Positions 1 to 9,363 of a stretch of DNA of 35,105 bases are shown piece after piece; position 1 is the stretch's first letter; every line of letters begins with the position of its first letter. The notes under the pieces are model-generated. The model worked only from the letters and a program-made list of their open reading frames with translations. It was not told where the DNA came from and did no database searches. This stretch comes from Fragilaria crotonensis (taxonomy: Eukaryota; Bacillariophyta; Fragilariophyceae; Fragilariales; Fragilariaceae): positions 1 to 35,105 of the forward strand of contig JAKSYS010000652.1 of assembly GCA_022925895.1 (NCBI GenBank). Direction: 5' to 3'. A program made the position numbers and the translations under genes.

Positions 1-110
1 CCCAGTATTTTTTGTCGCATGGCATGCGACAAAAATCTTCCGAGTTTTGGGATATCCCAAAATTTTTGTCCTACGAAAAAGCTAGCGAGAAATTTCGTGC
101 GACAAATGTT
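1..110. repeat. Left terminal/subterminal repeat region of the PiggyBac-like element
   Basis: Two palindromes sit close together. The arms TTTTTGTCGCATG (9-21) and CATGCGACAAAAA (23-35) are separated by one base. TTTTGGGATATCCCAAAA (45-62) is a perfect 18-bp palindrome. A further GTGCGACAAA occurs near 102. They are probably transposase-binding sites, an inference from their position and repetition. Confidence 0.55.
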
Positions 111-364
111 TTTCAGCGATTCTCATTGATGCCTACAATTGAAGTTCGCTTGTTGCCCCTGCATGCATTCCAGAGACCAGTTGTGCACCCTGTCTCCGTA
201 CTAAAAGTTCAGGTCTTTGTACACTGTAGGTTCTACATACGGTAGGTATTATCTGTAGACCCTCATACAGAGGTGTATGTGCACTTTGAAGTGCGCAGCA
301 ACAACAAGCACCCGCCATTGCATCAACAAGAAATCAATTCTTGCTCTTGAAAGGTCCCTCAATC

Positions 365-3300
365 ATGTCAAACAACAGTGATGGTGGCGATGAAAGTGAC
401 TCTGATCTTGAGGATATGATGTATTTGATGTCTGGTTCAGCTGGTGATGCTGATTTGGATGATGCAGACGACGATGAGGAACCGATAGGAGAATGGAACT
501 TCATCAGAGAGTTTGAGACAACTATCGAGATCGATGTAGTAGACCGACATCTGCTGGAGGTGGCCCGCCAGGAGGTACCAATTGTCCTTAACCGTCTGAA
601 AGCCAAGATGTTTGGCGGAAGAGTCAGGAATCTGTGGAAGGTTGAACCTGCTCGTTTTTAGAGGCGTGGATGGATGCTAATTTGCTGGGACATATCAAGC
701 AATTCATCAATAAGAACTTATCTCGGGATTCCGTCTCGAATTCAGAGATACTTGCCTTCATTCGGATTGAATTGATGCTCTCATTCTACCGAGTCTCCCC
801 TTCGTTGTACTTTGATATGGATGAGCGAGCAAATTTTCCATCTGCAGGACAGGGTATGGACCTCATTCGATACCGAGAGATCTTGAAGGCTTTGTCACGG
901 TCTGGCACTTCAAGGCAGGAATCAGCATCAACTTGGACACCTCCTATGCAGCATGACAGAGAAATGGCTGCAGCAATGGAAATTGTTCGTTCAACTGGGT
1001 CAGAGCTAGCTTTTGTTGCAGGAGTGACCCAAGTTGGTTTGGACGATGACTTACTTCGGATGCGATCAAAGAGGGTCATCAATCACGGGTTCTCACAGAT
1101 CAACAACCTGCAAAGGGTTAGGAGTCATTCATCATGGAGCAGTGTCAGTGGTCACTGGTTTGTATATTGGCGGGCATGTTGCAGCTCGGGGTGAGTCAAC
1201 TTTGGACTGTGTGAAAATATTGCAGAGGAGTATGACAGGCGTATCATCCGAATCGCAAATCCGACTCGATGGCAACACTTTCTTCTGGGATCGAGGATAT
1301 GGTGGAGTGAATGGAGAAGTCAACCAGTGGAGTGTGTCGGTTGGAGCTATGCTTTTGGGAACAACAAAGAGAATGCGATCGTTCCCTTTTACATACGACC
1401 AACATCCGGGCCCAGACCGGCGGCTTATTGCAGAGAAAGGTGCATCAGCCCATTATTGGGCTACGAAGGCGATAAGAAATGGTTCAAGAGTTACACATCA
1501 ATATGCACTGGCCAGTCGAAACGGCTTAGGCCGGGTGGTTCTCATGCAAACGACTGATGACAGGTACGGACCGGGAAAGTTTACCCTTGTAACCCGACAA
1601 CGAGGATGCGATGTCGCTCCAGAACCTACAGATGATGAAGTAATTAGACTGTTTGAAGCAGACCATGTTGAGCAGCTGACAGATACGCAACGATCTCCAG
1701 AATGGTTCAACCAGCGTCAGTTTCGAATTACTGGAACCACTGCTCTTGCACTATGGAAGCGCTATGCGCATCGGGCTCGTTACACCGCCAGTGTCACCAG
1801 TGGAGGGGAGCTGTCGCACAATATCCTGTCAAGCTGTAAAATACTTGGGTTGAAATGCTCGAATGAACTCATTCCAAATGAGGCTGTGGCTGATCGGATT
1901 TACAGTAGACATGAGTTAGTGGGGTTGTCGGTTGCACACCTAAAAGATATTTGCCGAGCGAAATCTCTGCTGGTGACAGGAGCAAAACAATTCTCATTGA
2001 TAGAGTGCTTTCATGGGGAGGATCTGATCAGTCAAACGGGAATGCCCACTGGAACTTCTTCTGGAGAAGTGGTTTATGTCGCCCTTTGCCTCATCGACCT
2101 CAATGCGTGAAGGTACCCTCAATGAGTCAAATGTATTGTCAAGACTTCCCTGTTTCTTGATCAGGAAAGCGATTTCGTTGTGACACATATCAGGGAATAT
2201 GGCTTGTTATGTGCAAAAGGTATGTTCTATGCAGCATTCTCGCCCGATGCGATTGCAGTTGCGGAGAACGAAAACATATTTGGCGAGGACGAAGGTATTC
2301 CTTTCATAGTGGAGATCAAGAGCAAATGCACCCCCGCAACAGTAATGAAAGAGACCGCATTGGCCAGGACCTACGGCACGTGTCCAACGATTTATGTTGT
2401 TATGACGGATCCTCCTACGAACGACGACTTTAAACGAATGATTCCTGAGCCCGAGTACAGGTGTCAATTGTTGCATGGCATTGCATGTGGCAATCTGCGA
2501 CATGCTTTCTATGTGGTGGCATCATTGCACAAGATAATTCGTGTTGTTCATGTGAATGTTGATGAGCAGGTGGTTGAGCAATATCGATGTGCATTGCAAG
2601 AGGTACATGATCGTGAGCTTTCCTGGGTACTTCATGGTCGTTTACCGTGTTTGGGAGGAATGAAGCTGAGGCATGCAGTTGACGAGTACACTGTTCAAAA
2701 TACGTTGGAACTATGGAGAGCAATCTATAATCTTGTGAAGACCCGGGGCAGACCGTTGCCAGCAGGACGCATGTTGATTCCGACCATTGTAGCAATGTGG
2801 AATCGAAGCAAAGGTCCTGTTGATGTGTTCTCGCGGTACATGAAGAACTGCCATGCTCGGCATGCACAGCTCTCACCATTGGCACATATGGCTTCGTCTT
2901 CTGATGTCTCGAGTTTATAATGCATATCAGAGCTACATTCTCAGTCGCTCTGTTGCATTCCTGCTAAGTGATGGGTGCAATTCGTATGCTGCATTCCAGG
3001 CACACCGAAAGCTGTATGGGTCTTTTTCAAAGTTCTGCAGTTCTCTTGCTAAAGACCTAACACTCGAGGTTTCAGGTGATGACAGCAGCGACAGTGAAGG
3101 AGGAGATGATGGTGGTATCAGCATCCAGCAGACGGGAGAAGGAAGTGTTCTGAACACAAGCGGAAGGTCTTTACATACAACAAGCGCGAGCTGTACTTCA
3201 CAAGTCGCGAGATGATTCAAAGACGATTGGACCAGTCATTGCCACATGTTCTATGCAAAGTGGAATCGAAACCAACAAGCTGTGTCTGGTGCTGCAGAAA

Positions 3301-3667
3301 GAGGCATGATCAACCAGATCCGAAGCACTGCAGGCATGGTCGTACGACGAAGTTCATGTGTCCTGTGTGCATGGTCAGCCTTTGTCGTGTCAAGCGTTTC
3401 AACGGCATGAGCTGCCATGAGTTATTTCATACAAGCAGATCATTGGTAGACTATTGCACAGCCGAGATGGATGCTGTGGTTCACGTCATCCCGCATCGAA
3501 ACCGACCACCACCTCCGAATCGAGGTTCAGTGAATCCAGATGATTCTTCTCAGGAAAACGAGGAGCCACCTGCTCCTCGCAGAGTTCGATCTCGGATTAC
3601 TCCTGTGGTAACACGAAGACTTCGGAGATCGCTGAGACCAAGGAGAGCTCCAATACGGCGGTTTTAA
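365..3667 (+). pseudogene. PiggyBac-type transposase with inserted YqaJ-like nuclease and SAP motif, frameshifted
   Basis: The coding trace starts at ATG 365 with an acidic N-terminus and runs through about six frame changes (near 655, 1110, 2030, 2160, 2890 and 3150). Read across them, it has a PiggyBac catalytic core: GLDDDLLR near 1036-1059 for the first Asp, DRGYGG near 1290 for the second, and MQTTDDR near 1543-1563 for the third. There is also an LGTTKR motif near 1353. Next comes a YqaJ-like start (RSPEWFNQRQFRIT, from about 1692), then a SAP-like helix pair (LSVAHLKDIC...VTGAK, about 1924-1987). The nuclease core follows, with SPDAI near 2246 and VEIKSK near 2310, a PD-(D/E)xK pattern. 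A Cys/His-rich C-terminus (3280-3450, ending in CHELFHT) matches the PiggyBac zinc-binding tail. The frame changes imply a dead copy or assembly indels. No intron-sized gaps separate the frames. Confidence 0.7.
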
Positions 3668-3721
3668 GACTGAACATCATTGTGTCAATGCGAGTCTCCT
3701 CGTGTTAATTTTTCAATAGTC

Positions 3722-3975
3722 GTATTTTTTTTTGTCGCATGCTAGCTTTTTTCATGCGACAAACTCGTGCGAACTCCGAAAAAAAATTGATGAAGTTTGC
3801 AATGTTGTAACTTTGCGAGCATCATGATTAGGAAGTTATCCTCACAGATGTAGGAAGAAGGTTAAAAGCATTACAGATCGCACTTTTCAGAATCAAATGG
3901 TTGTGGGTTGTTCCTCCGTTATTGGGTTTCAACATTTTGTCGTCTTTTTTGTCGCACGGAATTTTCGCACTGGGG
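3722..3975. repeat. Right terminal/subterminal repeat region of the PiggyBac-like element
   Basis: TTTTGTCGCATG and CATGCGACAAA occur as inverted arms around 3730-3765, and TTTTTTGTCGCACG occurs near 3945-3959, just inside the ACTGGG end. The same motif lies inside the left end, which ties the two ends together as one element. The arrangement is not a simple long inverted repeat: only the outer six or seven bases and the TGTCGCA motifs match. Confidence 0.5.
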
Positions 3976-4047
3976 TTATATTAGTGCCGTTCGCGTTGTG
4001 TTGTGTGTTTCTCCGCGTTTCATAGAATTCCAACTTCACTAAGCAGA

Positions 4048-4946
4048 ATGAACAGCAACCTCATGTTCGAGACTCAACGAAAAGGAGAGCCAATGCCCGG
4101 CAACATGCCAGGCAACATCTCCTTAAACAACCAACAGAATTCGGATGAAGCACGTATCGCCCTTTTCAATCAGCTCACCGGCGGAGATTTGAATACTCTT
4201 GCTCTCCTCAACGCACAACAGCAGCGTAATCTTACTTTTACGACTCAAGATGCAGCGCAGCGTTCTGTCATGGAAGTCCTCGCTCGCCACAACACCTCCT
4301 CTGACGCTCTTAATGATGGAGATGAAGTGCAGGAAAAGCGTAAGCGTGAAGAAGATTCGAGGACAATAACTCCAAGAAACAACGCACATCAGATGCCGCT
4401 CGCGATATCGTTCCCAACGATGACGATTCCGGCCCTCCCCCGATCCCAGCGTCTGAGGAAGGCATTAACTACTTTAATGACAACGACGTCCTCAGCGGCC
4501 GTGGAGGAGGCACCAACGTCCACCCAGGAAATCGTCACTTTCGCGATCTCATCAACCTTCATCGTAGAGCCTACCTGAAGGCACGAAAGAACGATAAGCC
4601 TGCCATTTCCAGGGCCATTGTTCGCGGCATCCGCGAGAACAACGGTGCCTTTTTGAAGCGCGACGAGAAAACCGGCCTCTGGTTCGAAATTGGTGATGAC
4701 GCAGCCCGCGAGAAGACATCCCAAGCCCTTCGCCAGCGAGCTCCGGAAATGCGTAAAATCTTGTTCGAGTCCGAGAGGGAACAAGCGCGTCAAGAAGCGG
4801 AAGATCAGCTTCGTCAACAGCAACACTTCGTTGCCTCTGGTCTTGGAGGAAATATGGGCGGTAATGCTCCAGACCTCTCGGTTCTAGGGGGAAACTTCAA
4901 TCTTCAAGGTCTCAACCAAGGAATGAATCAACAGACGCGTTGCTAG
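4048..4946 (+). CDS. DUF6824 domain protein, with one frame break
   Basis: The N-terminal part is read from ATG 4048 (an in-frame ATG at 4003 is an alternative) and is Asn/Gln-rich. Near 4350-4360 the reading switches frame (from KRKREED to EDNNSKK). It then continues through NDNDVLSGRGGGTN (from about 4473) and KARKNDKPAISRAIVRGIREN to FLKRDEKTGLWFEIGD and EKTSQALRQ. This is the DUF6824 signature, an expanded family in diatoms with unknown, probably nuclear or regulatory, function. The tail is Gln/Asn/Gly-rich and low in complexity. The single frame change has no room for an intron. It is either an assembly indel or a real mutation that would remove the domain. The gene is convergent with the thioesterase gene, 107 bp away. 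Confidence 0.7.
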
Positions 4947-5053
4947 CACGGTGCACGCTTGATCATCCTTGTTTTGCTGCTAATGAGCTCTGCTCACCTA
5001 TCACCCTCTAGGAACGTCCAGAGTAGCTATTTTATCAACATAATTTAAGCTAT

Positions 5054-5800
5054 TCATTTCTTCTTGGATCCTTCTTCGTCGCCATAGAGCACACTATCGA
5101 GGAAGGTCGCAAACGCATCAATTTCGTCGGGATGCGAGGAGTGTCCCACAGGATAAGAGCCCGCCTGGACTGACACACCTGCGTTTTGAAGAATCTTGAC
5201 ACCATGGCCTTGTTGCTCAAACAAGACCTTGTCATCAAACTTGCCATGCCCCCAAAACAGGGGTGTCTGTCTCGCGTTCTCTGAGACATGAAGCTCGTCT
5301 CTCAGGGTCAACCATCCACTTAACGATGCACATCCCGCCAGGGGCGTTTGGTCATCACCGTTGCGATACGCCGTCAACAGAGCAATTGCTCCTCCTTGCG
5401 AGAAACCTCCGACTACAATACGATCTCGAGCTATGCCGTCCGTCTCCAAGCGTGATATTTCTTCCTGTACCTGTTCCACAGAAGCGAGAGATCCGTCCTT
5501 ATCATCTCGGGCTGTAAGTCCAATAGGCCAATCCAACACATCAAACCAACCAGGCATTTCCGCACCTCCATTAATTGTGATGGGAATAGTTGGAGCTGGA
5601 GGGAAGACGTACTTGACATTTGATAATCGAGGCTTGATGGAGGGCAGCATTTGCTCCAGAGAAGACCACCCTGCTGGCGTGTCGCCGAGTCCGTGGAGAA
5701 AAATGAGGGCACCTGTCTTGCAGGTGGAATTAAGCGCAGTGGCAACAGTAGAAGGCATTTTACCCAATACTAGCATCAAGAGAAACGAATCAAAGAGCAT
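5054..5800 (-). CDS. Acyl-protein thioesterase (LYPLA/APT family serine hydrolase)
   Basis: An alpha/beta hydrolase of 248 residues, or 234 if it starts at the second Met (ATG 5758), which fits the usual length of about 230 better. Motifs in order are IFLHGLGDTPAGW with the oxyanion loop, MPGWFDV, the nucleophile elbow GFSQGG (Ser134), HGKFDD (Asp189) and YPVGHSSH (His220). Together these make the complete Ser-Asp-His triad of acyl-protein thioesterases. These enzymes remove palmitate from cysteines of membrane-anchored proteins, and some act as lysophospholipases. The first 14 residues of the longer form are hydrophobic, and whether they are used is unclear. The C-terminus ends in a short Lys tail. 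No intron is needed. Confidence 0.9.
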   Translation of the reverse strand: MLFDSFLLMLVLGKMPSTVATALNSTCKTGALIFLHGLGDTPAGWSSLEQMLPSIKPRLSNVKYVFPPAPTIPITINGGAEMPGWFDVLDWPIGLTARDDKDGSLASVEQVQEEISRLETDGIARDRIVVGGFSQGGAIALLTAYRNGDDQTPLAGCASLSGWLTLRDELHVSENARQTPLFWGHGKFDDKVLFEQQGHGVKILQNAGVSVQAGSYPVGHSSHPDEIDAFATFLDSVLYGDEEGSKKK

Positions 5801-6095
5801 TAGGATGTTGGAAAGACAATTAATGCGTAATCCGGCGGCCGTGCCATCTCCATAATGAGACTTGTGTCGGTATGTCAGAAGTCAGATGTCAGAACAAGAT
5901 TAGACACGTCGAATTCGATGATCGGCAATCCAATCGTAACAGTGCTGTACCCATTTCTATTAGTACAGTACTGTACTGTATACTAGTACAGTATACGCTC
6001 TCTTCTGCACGTATTCATGCATGTGGCAAAATGATGATATTTTGCAACTGCAACATCCTACATCCTACTACCTATAAGTGCGGGAGGAAAAGTAT

Positions 6096-6117
6096 ACCAT
6101 TCGGTCATCCGAATGGT
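6096..6117. repeat. Perfect hairpin, 9-bp arms
   Basis: ACCATTCGG and CCGAATGGT are separated by four bases. The hairpin is preceded by AAAAGTATACCAT (6088-6100), a 13-mer that recurs exactly at 8105-8117 as the arm of another hairpin, which suggests both derive from one repeat family. Confidence 0.5.
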
Positions 6118-7008
6118 AGAACTTTGCAAACAGGTACAGTAACTGGATGCCAGTCGCACAGTAACAAGTACAATTCGCACAGTGCACAGTACGACCTTGT
6201 CTCGCGCCTTGGATCATGGATTTATACTCCGTGTACACGATGTAAGCTGCATATGCTGTATTCATCATGCTTGCAACTTGCAAGTGGTACTAGAACGGAG
6301 TACAAACCTACGAACACAGTATGTTGCATGTACTGTAGTACTACAAGTACCAGTACTAGTAAACCATTTTATACATCACAAAGCAAAAAATGATAATAAA
6401 AGAACTAATTATTGGGTTGATTAAGTTTTTTCAAGTACAGCTGCATACTCCCACCATCAGTTAATTTTGATTGACAGAAATGATTTAGTTTGCAACTAGC
6501 AGCCACTAGCTAGTACTAGCTACTACTCTGGCTGAGAGCTACAAGTGCTTTTGTTTTTTGGCGGTAAAGCTGAATTGTTGAGACCTCAGCAACTGTTACT
6601 GGTAGTGCTGCCATATAAAATATGACAAACCACTGCATTGCAGTTAACATGATGGTACTAGTAGCTAGATAACAAAAAATAACAACATCCAAATACAGTG
6701 CTATACTTTCCAGCTACACTGAAACCATCATTTTCATTTGTTCCCAATGCATGATCTTCATTCCCTCAGCTAACCATGTTTGTTTGGTGGATGAATTGTC
6801 CCTGTTCCTCTCTAATCACTTCACTTTTGTTTATCATGGTAGCTTGCTGCCTGGTTGCATTCTTGATCTCTTTCTTGCCATCTTTTTTCTTTCCTGTCAT
6901 CAAGCAACATCAACATAATTGTCATCATCAAGAATGCACAGGCGCGTGGACTTCCAGGAGTGGTTGGTCTAATAAATACAAAGTGTTGGGAAGATAGTAG
7001 CCATCTGT

Positions 7009-7045
7009 GCAATTCTGTCTAATAAAAGCTTCCTGACAGAATTGC
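7009..7045. repeat. Perfect hairpin, 11-bp arms
   Basis: GCAATTCTGTC at 7009-7019 and GACAGAATTGC at 7035-7045 surround a 15-base loop containing AATAAAAGCTT. No coding context is visible. It may be a transcript end or a relic of a small inverted-repeat element. Confidence 0.45.
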
Positions 7046-8104
7046 CTTTGCTCTCTACACAGGACCAAATATGCTAAGAACCTTGTGGAGATTGTTCCTT
7101 TGTTGCTGCAACCAAAACCTTTGTGTCGACCATTTTATCAAGTTGAAGGGCTCCTTGGAATTAGCAAGAAATTTTGCTAATTTAAATGGGAAAAGGCATG
7201 TGGATGTTGTTGTTATAAAATTTGTCAAGATGCGCTTCAGCAGACTACTACCTTTCCAGAAACTTTGAGGCGCATTCTAGTGTTATATGAGCAAACAATG
7301 TGTCTAATGAAGTGCAATGCAAAGGATACTAGCTTGTTCCAGCAGTCTGACAAACATGATCGAAAGGAGTTCAAATGATAGTAGTGCTATCTTCTTGCAC
7401 CAATACAAGCCAGCAGCTTGTTGTCTTCCCCAACCCTTGACTGCTGTCTTTGTTGTTTCTCCTGTTCCATAGGAAACAGGAAACAGAAGTTGGCCCCCAT
7501 CAATTGTGATGATAGAGTTGGCATCATTGTCAATGCCAGATACAGCCGCAAGGCACGAGCACATGAGACAAATACCATCATGTTGAAAGGTGCCTTCTTC
7601 GTGTGTAACAGTGATCTCATCTTCTTCTTGACCAGCACAAATGTATGGGTTTGACATGCTGCTGCATCACAAGGATGTGATTCCTCATTGTTCTCAGTCT
7701 CAGGTTCTGCACCAGCCAAGAACTTTATGAGAGATGTTAGGTGTAAGCATCAGTGGGGTGCTTGCCTTCAATCTAGTACTACTTCAATTTTGCTGCCCAG
7801 GAATGGCAACTAGTAACTCCTTAACCCAAGATTTTGTCCAATGATCCACTAATTGTGGCTCTACTCTCAAAACCCTCTGTAGTATAGAAGAGTAATGTAC
7901 CATAGTACAGTAGCAATGAATAGTGGGTACTACAGTACCTTTGAGACCAGGTATACGATCATGTACAGTATGCGAACGTGTTTGTACTCCGGTACGAGTA
8001 CCAGGTAGTCGCCATCGTACATATAAACTCCGTACTCCGAAGTAGTACAGTGCTGTGTCTCCGTACTGCGGAGTAGAGTCAACTTGCTTTCCGGGTAGTA
8101 ATCG

Positions 8105-8145
8105 AAAAGTATACCATCATCAGGTGTCATAAATGGTATACTTTT
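8105..8145. repeat. Perfect hairpin, 13-bp arms
   Basis: AAAAGTATACCAT at 8105-8117 and ATGGTATACTTTT at 8133-8145 flank a 15-base loop. The left arm is identical to 6088-6100. A related ATGGTATACT lies near 8251. Confidence 0.55.
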
Positions 8146-9070
8146 CAACTTCCTACCTGTAGGATGTACAGGTACGTGGTACATGGTAGAAATCGGGTAG
8201 TCGAGAAATTCCTACCGAAATGGTAGAACAACGCCTCAAAAACCGCTCGACATGGTATACTATCGTCTACTATTGTACCTACTAGTAGCAGTATCTATAT
8301 ATATTAAGTGCCATTTCTGAGTGTGCTCTACTAGGCATACCGTCTATGCATACTCAGTACAGTACTGCATACAGTACAGAATGACAAACGCAAAAAAATC
8401 ACTCTTCCGCATGATGTGTTCACAGGTCACAGTGGTGCTACGTGTGCTACATAATTTGTCCATAGTACTGGAGTACTCTGTTCTCATACTACCGTAGTAC
8501 TGTACATATAGATTTACGCAACAAGATCATGCTTGTCATGAATTCCTCACAACAAATTCCGAGTTATCCCGGTACAATGCAACATGTCACAACTTGAGCT
8601 GTCAATCTAGTATCTAGTCTCAAGGATCTCATGCGATCTTGATATCAAAAGCTGCCTTCCAACTCTGGATAGAACACAATGATACGATCCATAGTATCCA
8701 ACGGTTTTTAAATCCCGTCACGGGAACAACAGAACGTGGAATTCGTTCCCGACGTGGTTCGGTTCGGTGCATTCTTCTTGCCACAATATCTGCTGCTGGG
8801 AGACCTTCGATCAAACCAAACGATCGTCGCGTCCGTGAATTGAAATCTTGGACGATCATTGTGGTAAGAGACAAATCGTCCAATTTAGCCGTGGCAGTTC
8901 AGTTCATCCATTCATGTTCACATCACGCAAGTCGAGTGAAGCCTGTCGCCGATTTCGAGTTTTAATGCGTGCGGCTTTTCTGTACTGGAGTACCAGGTAC
9001 AGGTACTGGTACGAGGTTTCAGTACTTGAACCCGTTTTGGTCGAAAGCAAGGCGGTGTTCTCATCAACAT

Positions 9071-9080
9071 TGACGCGTCA
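9071..9080. promoter_or_regulatory. Palindromic TGACGCGTCA, candidate bZIP (CO2/cAMP-type) element
   Basis: TGACGCGTCA places a TGACGC half-site on each strand, 284 bp upstream of the carbonic anhydrase ATG. In the diatom Phaeodactylum, TGACGT and TGACGC motifs are known CO2/cAMP-responsive elements of carbonic anhydrase promoters bound by bZIP factors. The function here is inferred from sequence and position only. Confidence 0.4.
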
Positions 9081-9363
9081 TGTTTTCGTCAACATTGCAT
9101 CAACACAGCATCACATCGTCGTATCACGTCTGCAATATCGACGAGACGTTGGCTGTGACCTGTGTGTGACCCCCTGACCAAGGCTTCCCGAAGTCGACGT
9201 TGTTCTTCCTTCGGAAGTGGAGATTCGTGAATATGCTCGACTTTTGGTTGAACCAACTTCTGGTGCTTTTTGCTACCAGCTACACCCAGACGGCTCACTT
9301 TGCACCTTGAGCACCGCAGGTCTTGTAGTTTCCCAACAGAATCATCAGTTACCACTTGCTACC

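Larger units (their letters stand above)
1..3975 (+). mobile_element. PiggyBac-like DNA transposon, decayed, with short terminal inverted repeats
   Basis: The window opens with CCCAGT, and its inverted counterpart ACTGGG(G) lies at 3969-3975. Both ends are followed inward by the motif TTTTGTCGCA or its complement, repeated near each end. Between them lies a transposase with PiggyBac features (see 365-3667). PiggyBac ends normally start with CCC and duplicate TTAA. Here the base after the right end reads TTAT or GTTA depending on whether the last G is counted, and the left flank lies outside the window, so the target duplication cannot be checked. The right end lies about 70 bp upstream of the ATG of the next gene. 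The exact left boundary may be one base outside the window. Confidence 0.65.
5801..9363. other. Long gene-poor region upstream of the carbonic anhydrase
   Basis: No reading frame here has recognisable motifs or convincing length. What can be seen are GTAC/TACTGTAC-rich tracts (about 5955-6000, 6325-6360, 7900-8060, 8340-8520 and 8985-9025), several short perfect hairpins (6096-6117, 7009-7045, 8105-8145), and AT-rich DNA with CTAGTAGC-like words. The final few hundred bases must contain the promoter of the downstream gene. Confidence 0.5.

Noticed and set aside
7304-7719. Overlapping minus-strand frames of 110 and 117 codons
   Set aside because: Two different frames over the same bases, neither with motifs or conserved look. 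Treated as chance frames in a gene-poor region.
8639-9177. Two plus-strand frames just upstream of the carbonic anhydrase
   Set aside because: They overlap a promoter-like region with GTAC repeats and have no recognisable domain. They do not join in frame to the enzyme.
9217-9363. Longer N-terminus for the carbonic anhydrase
   Set aside because: The upstream frame is open but begins with GTG, not ATG. No ATG exists before 9364 and the extra sequence does not look like a signal or plastid presequence.
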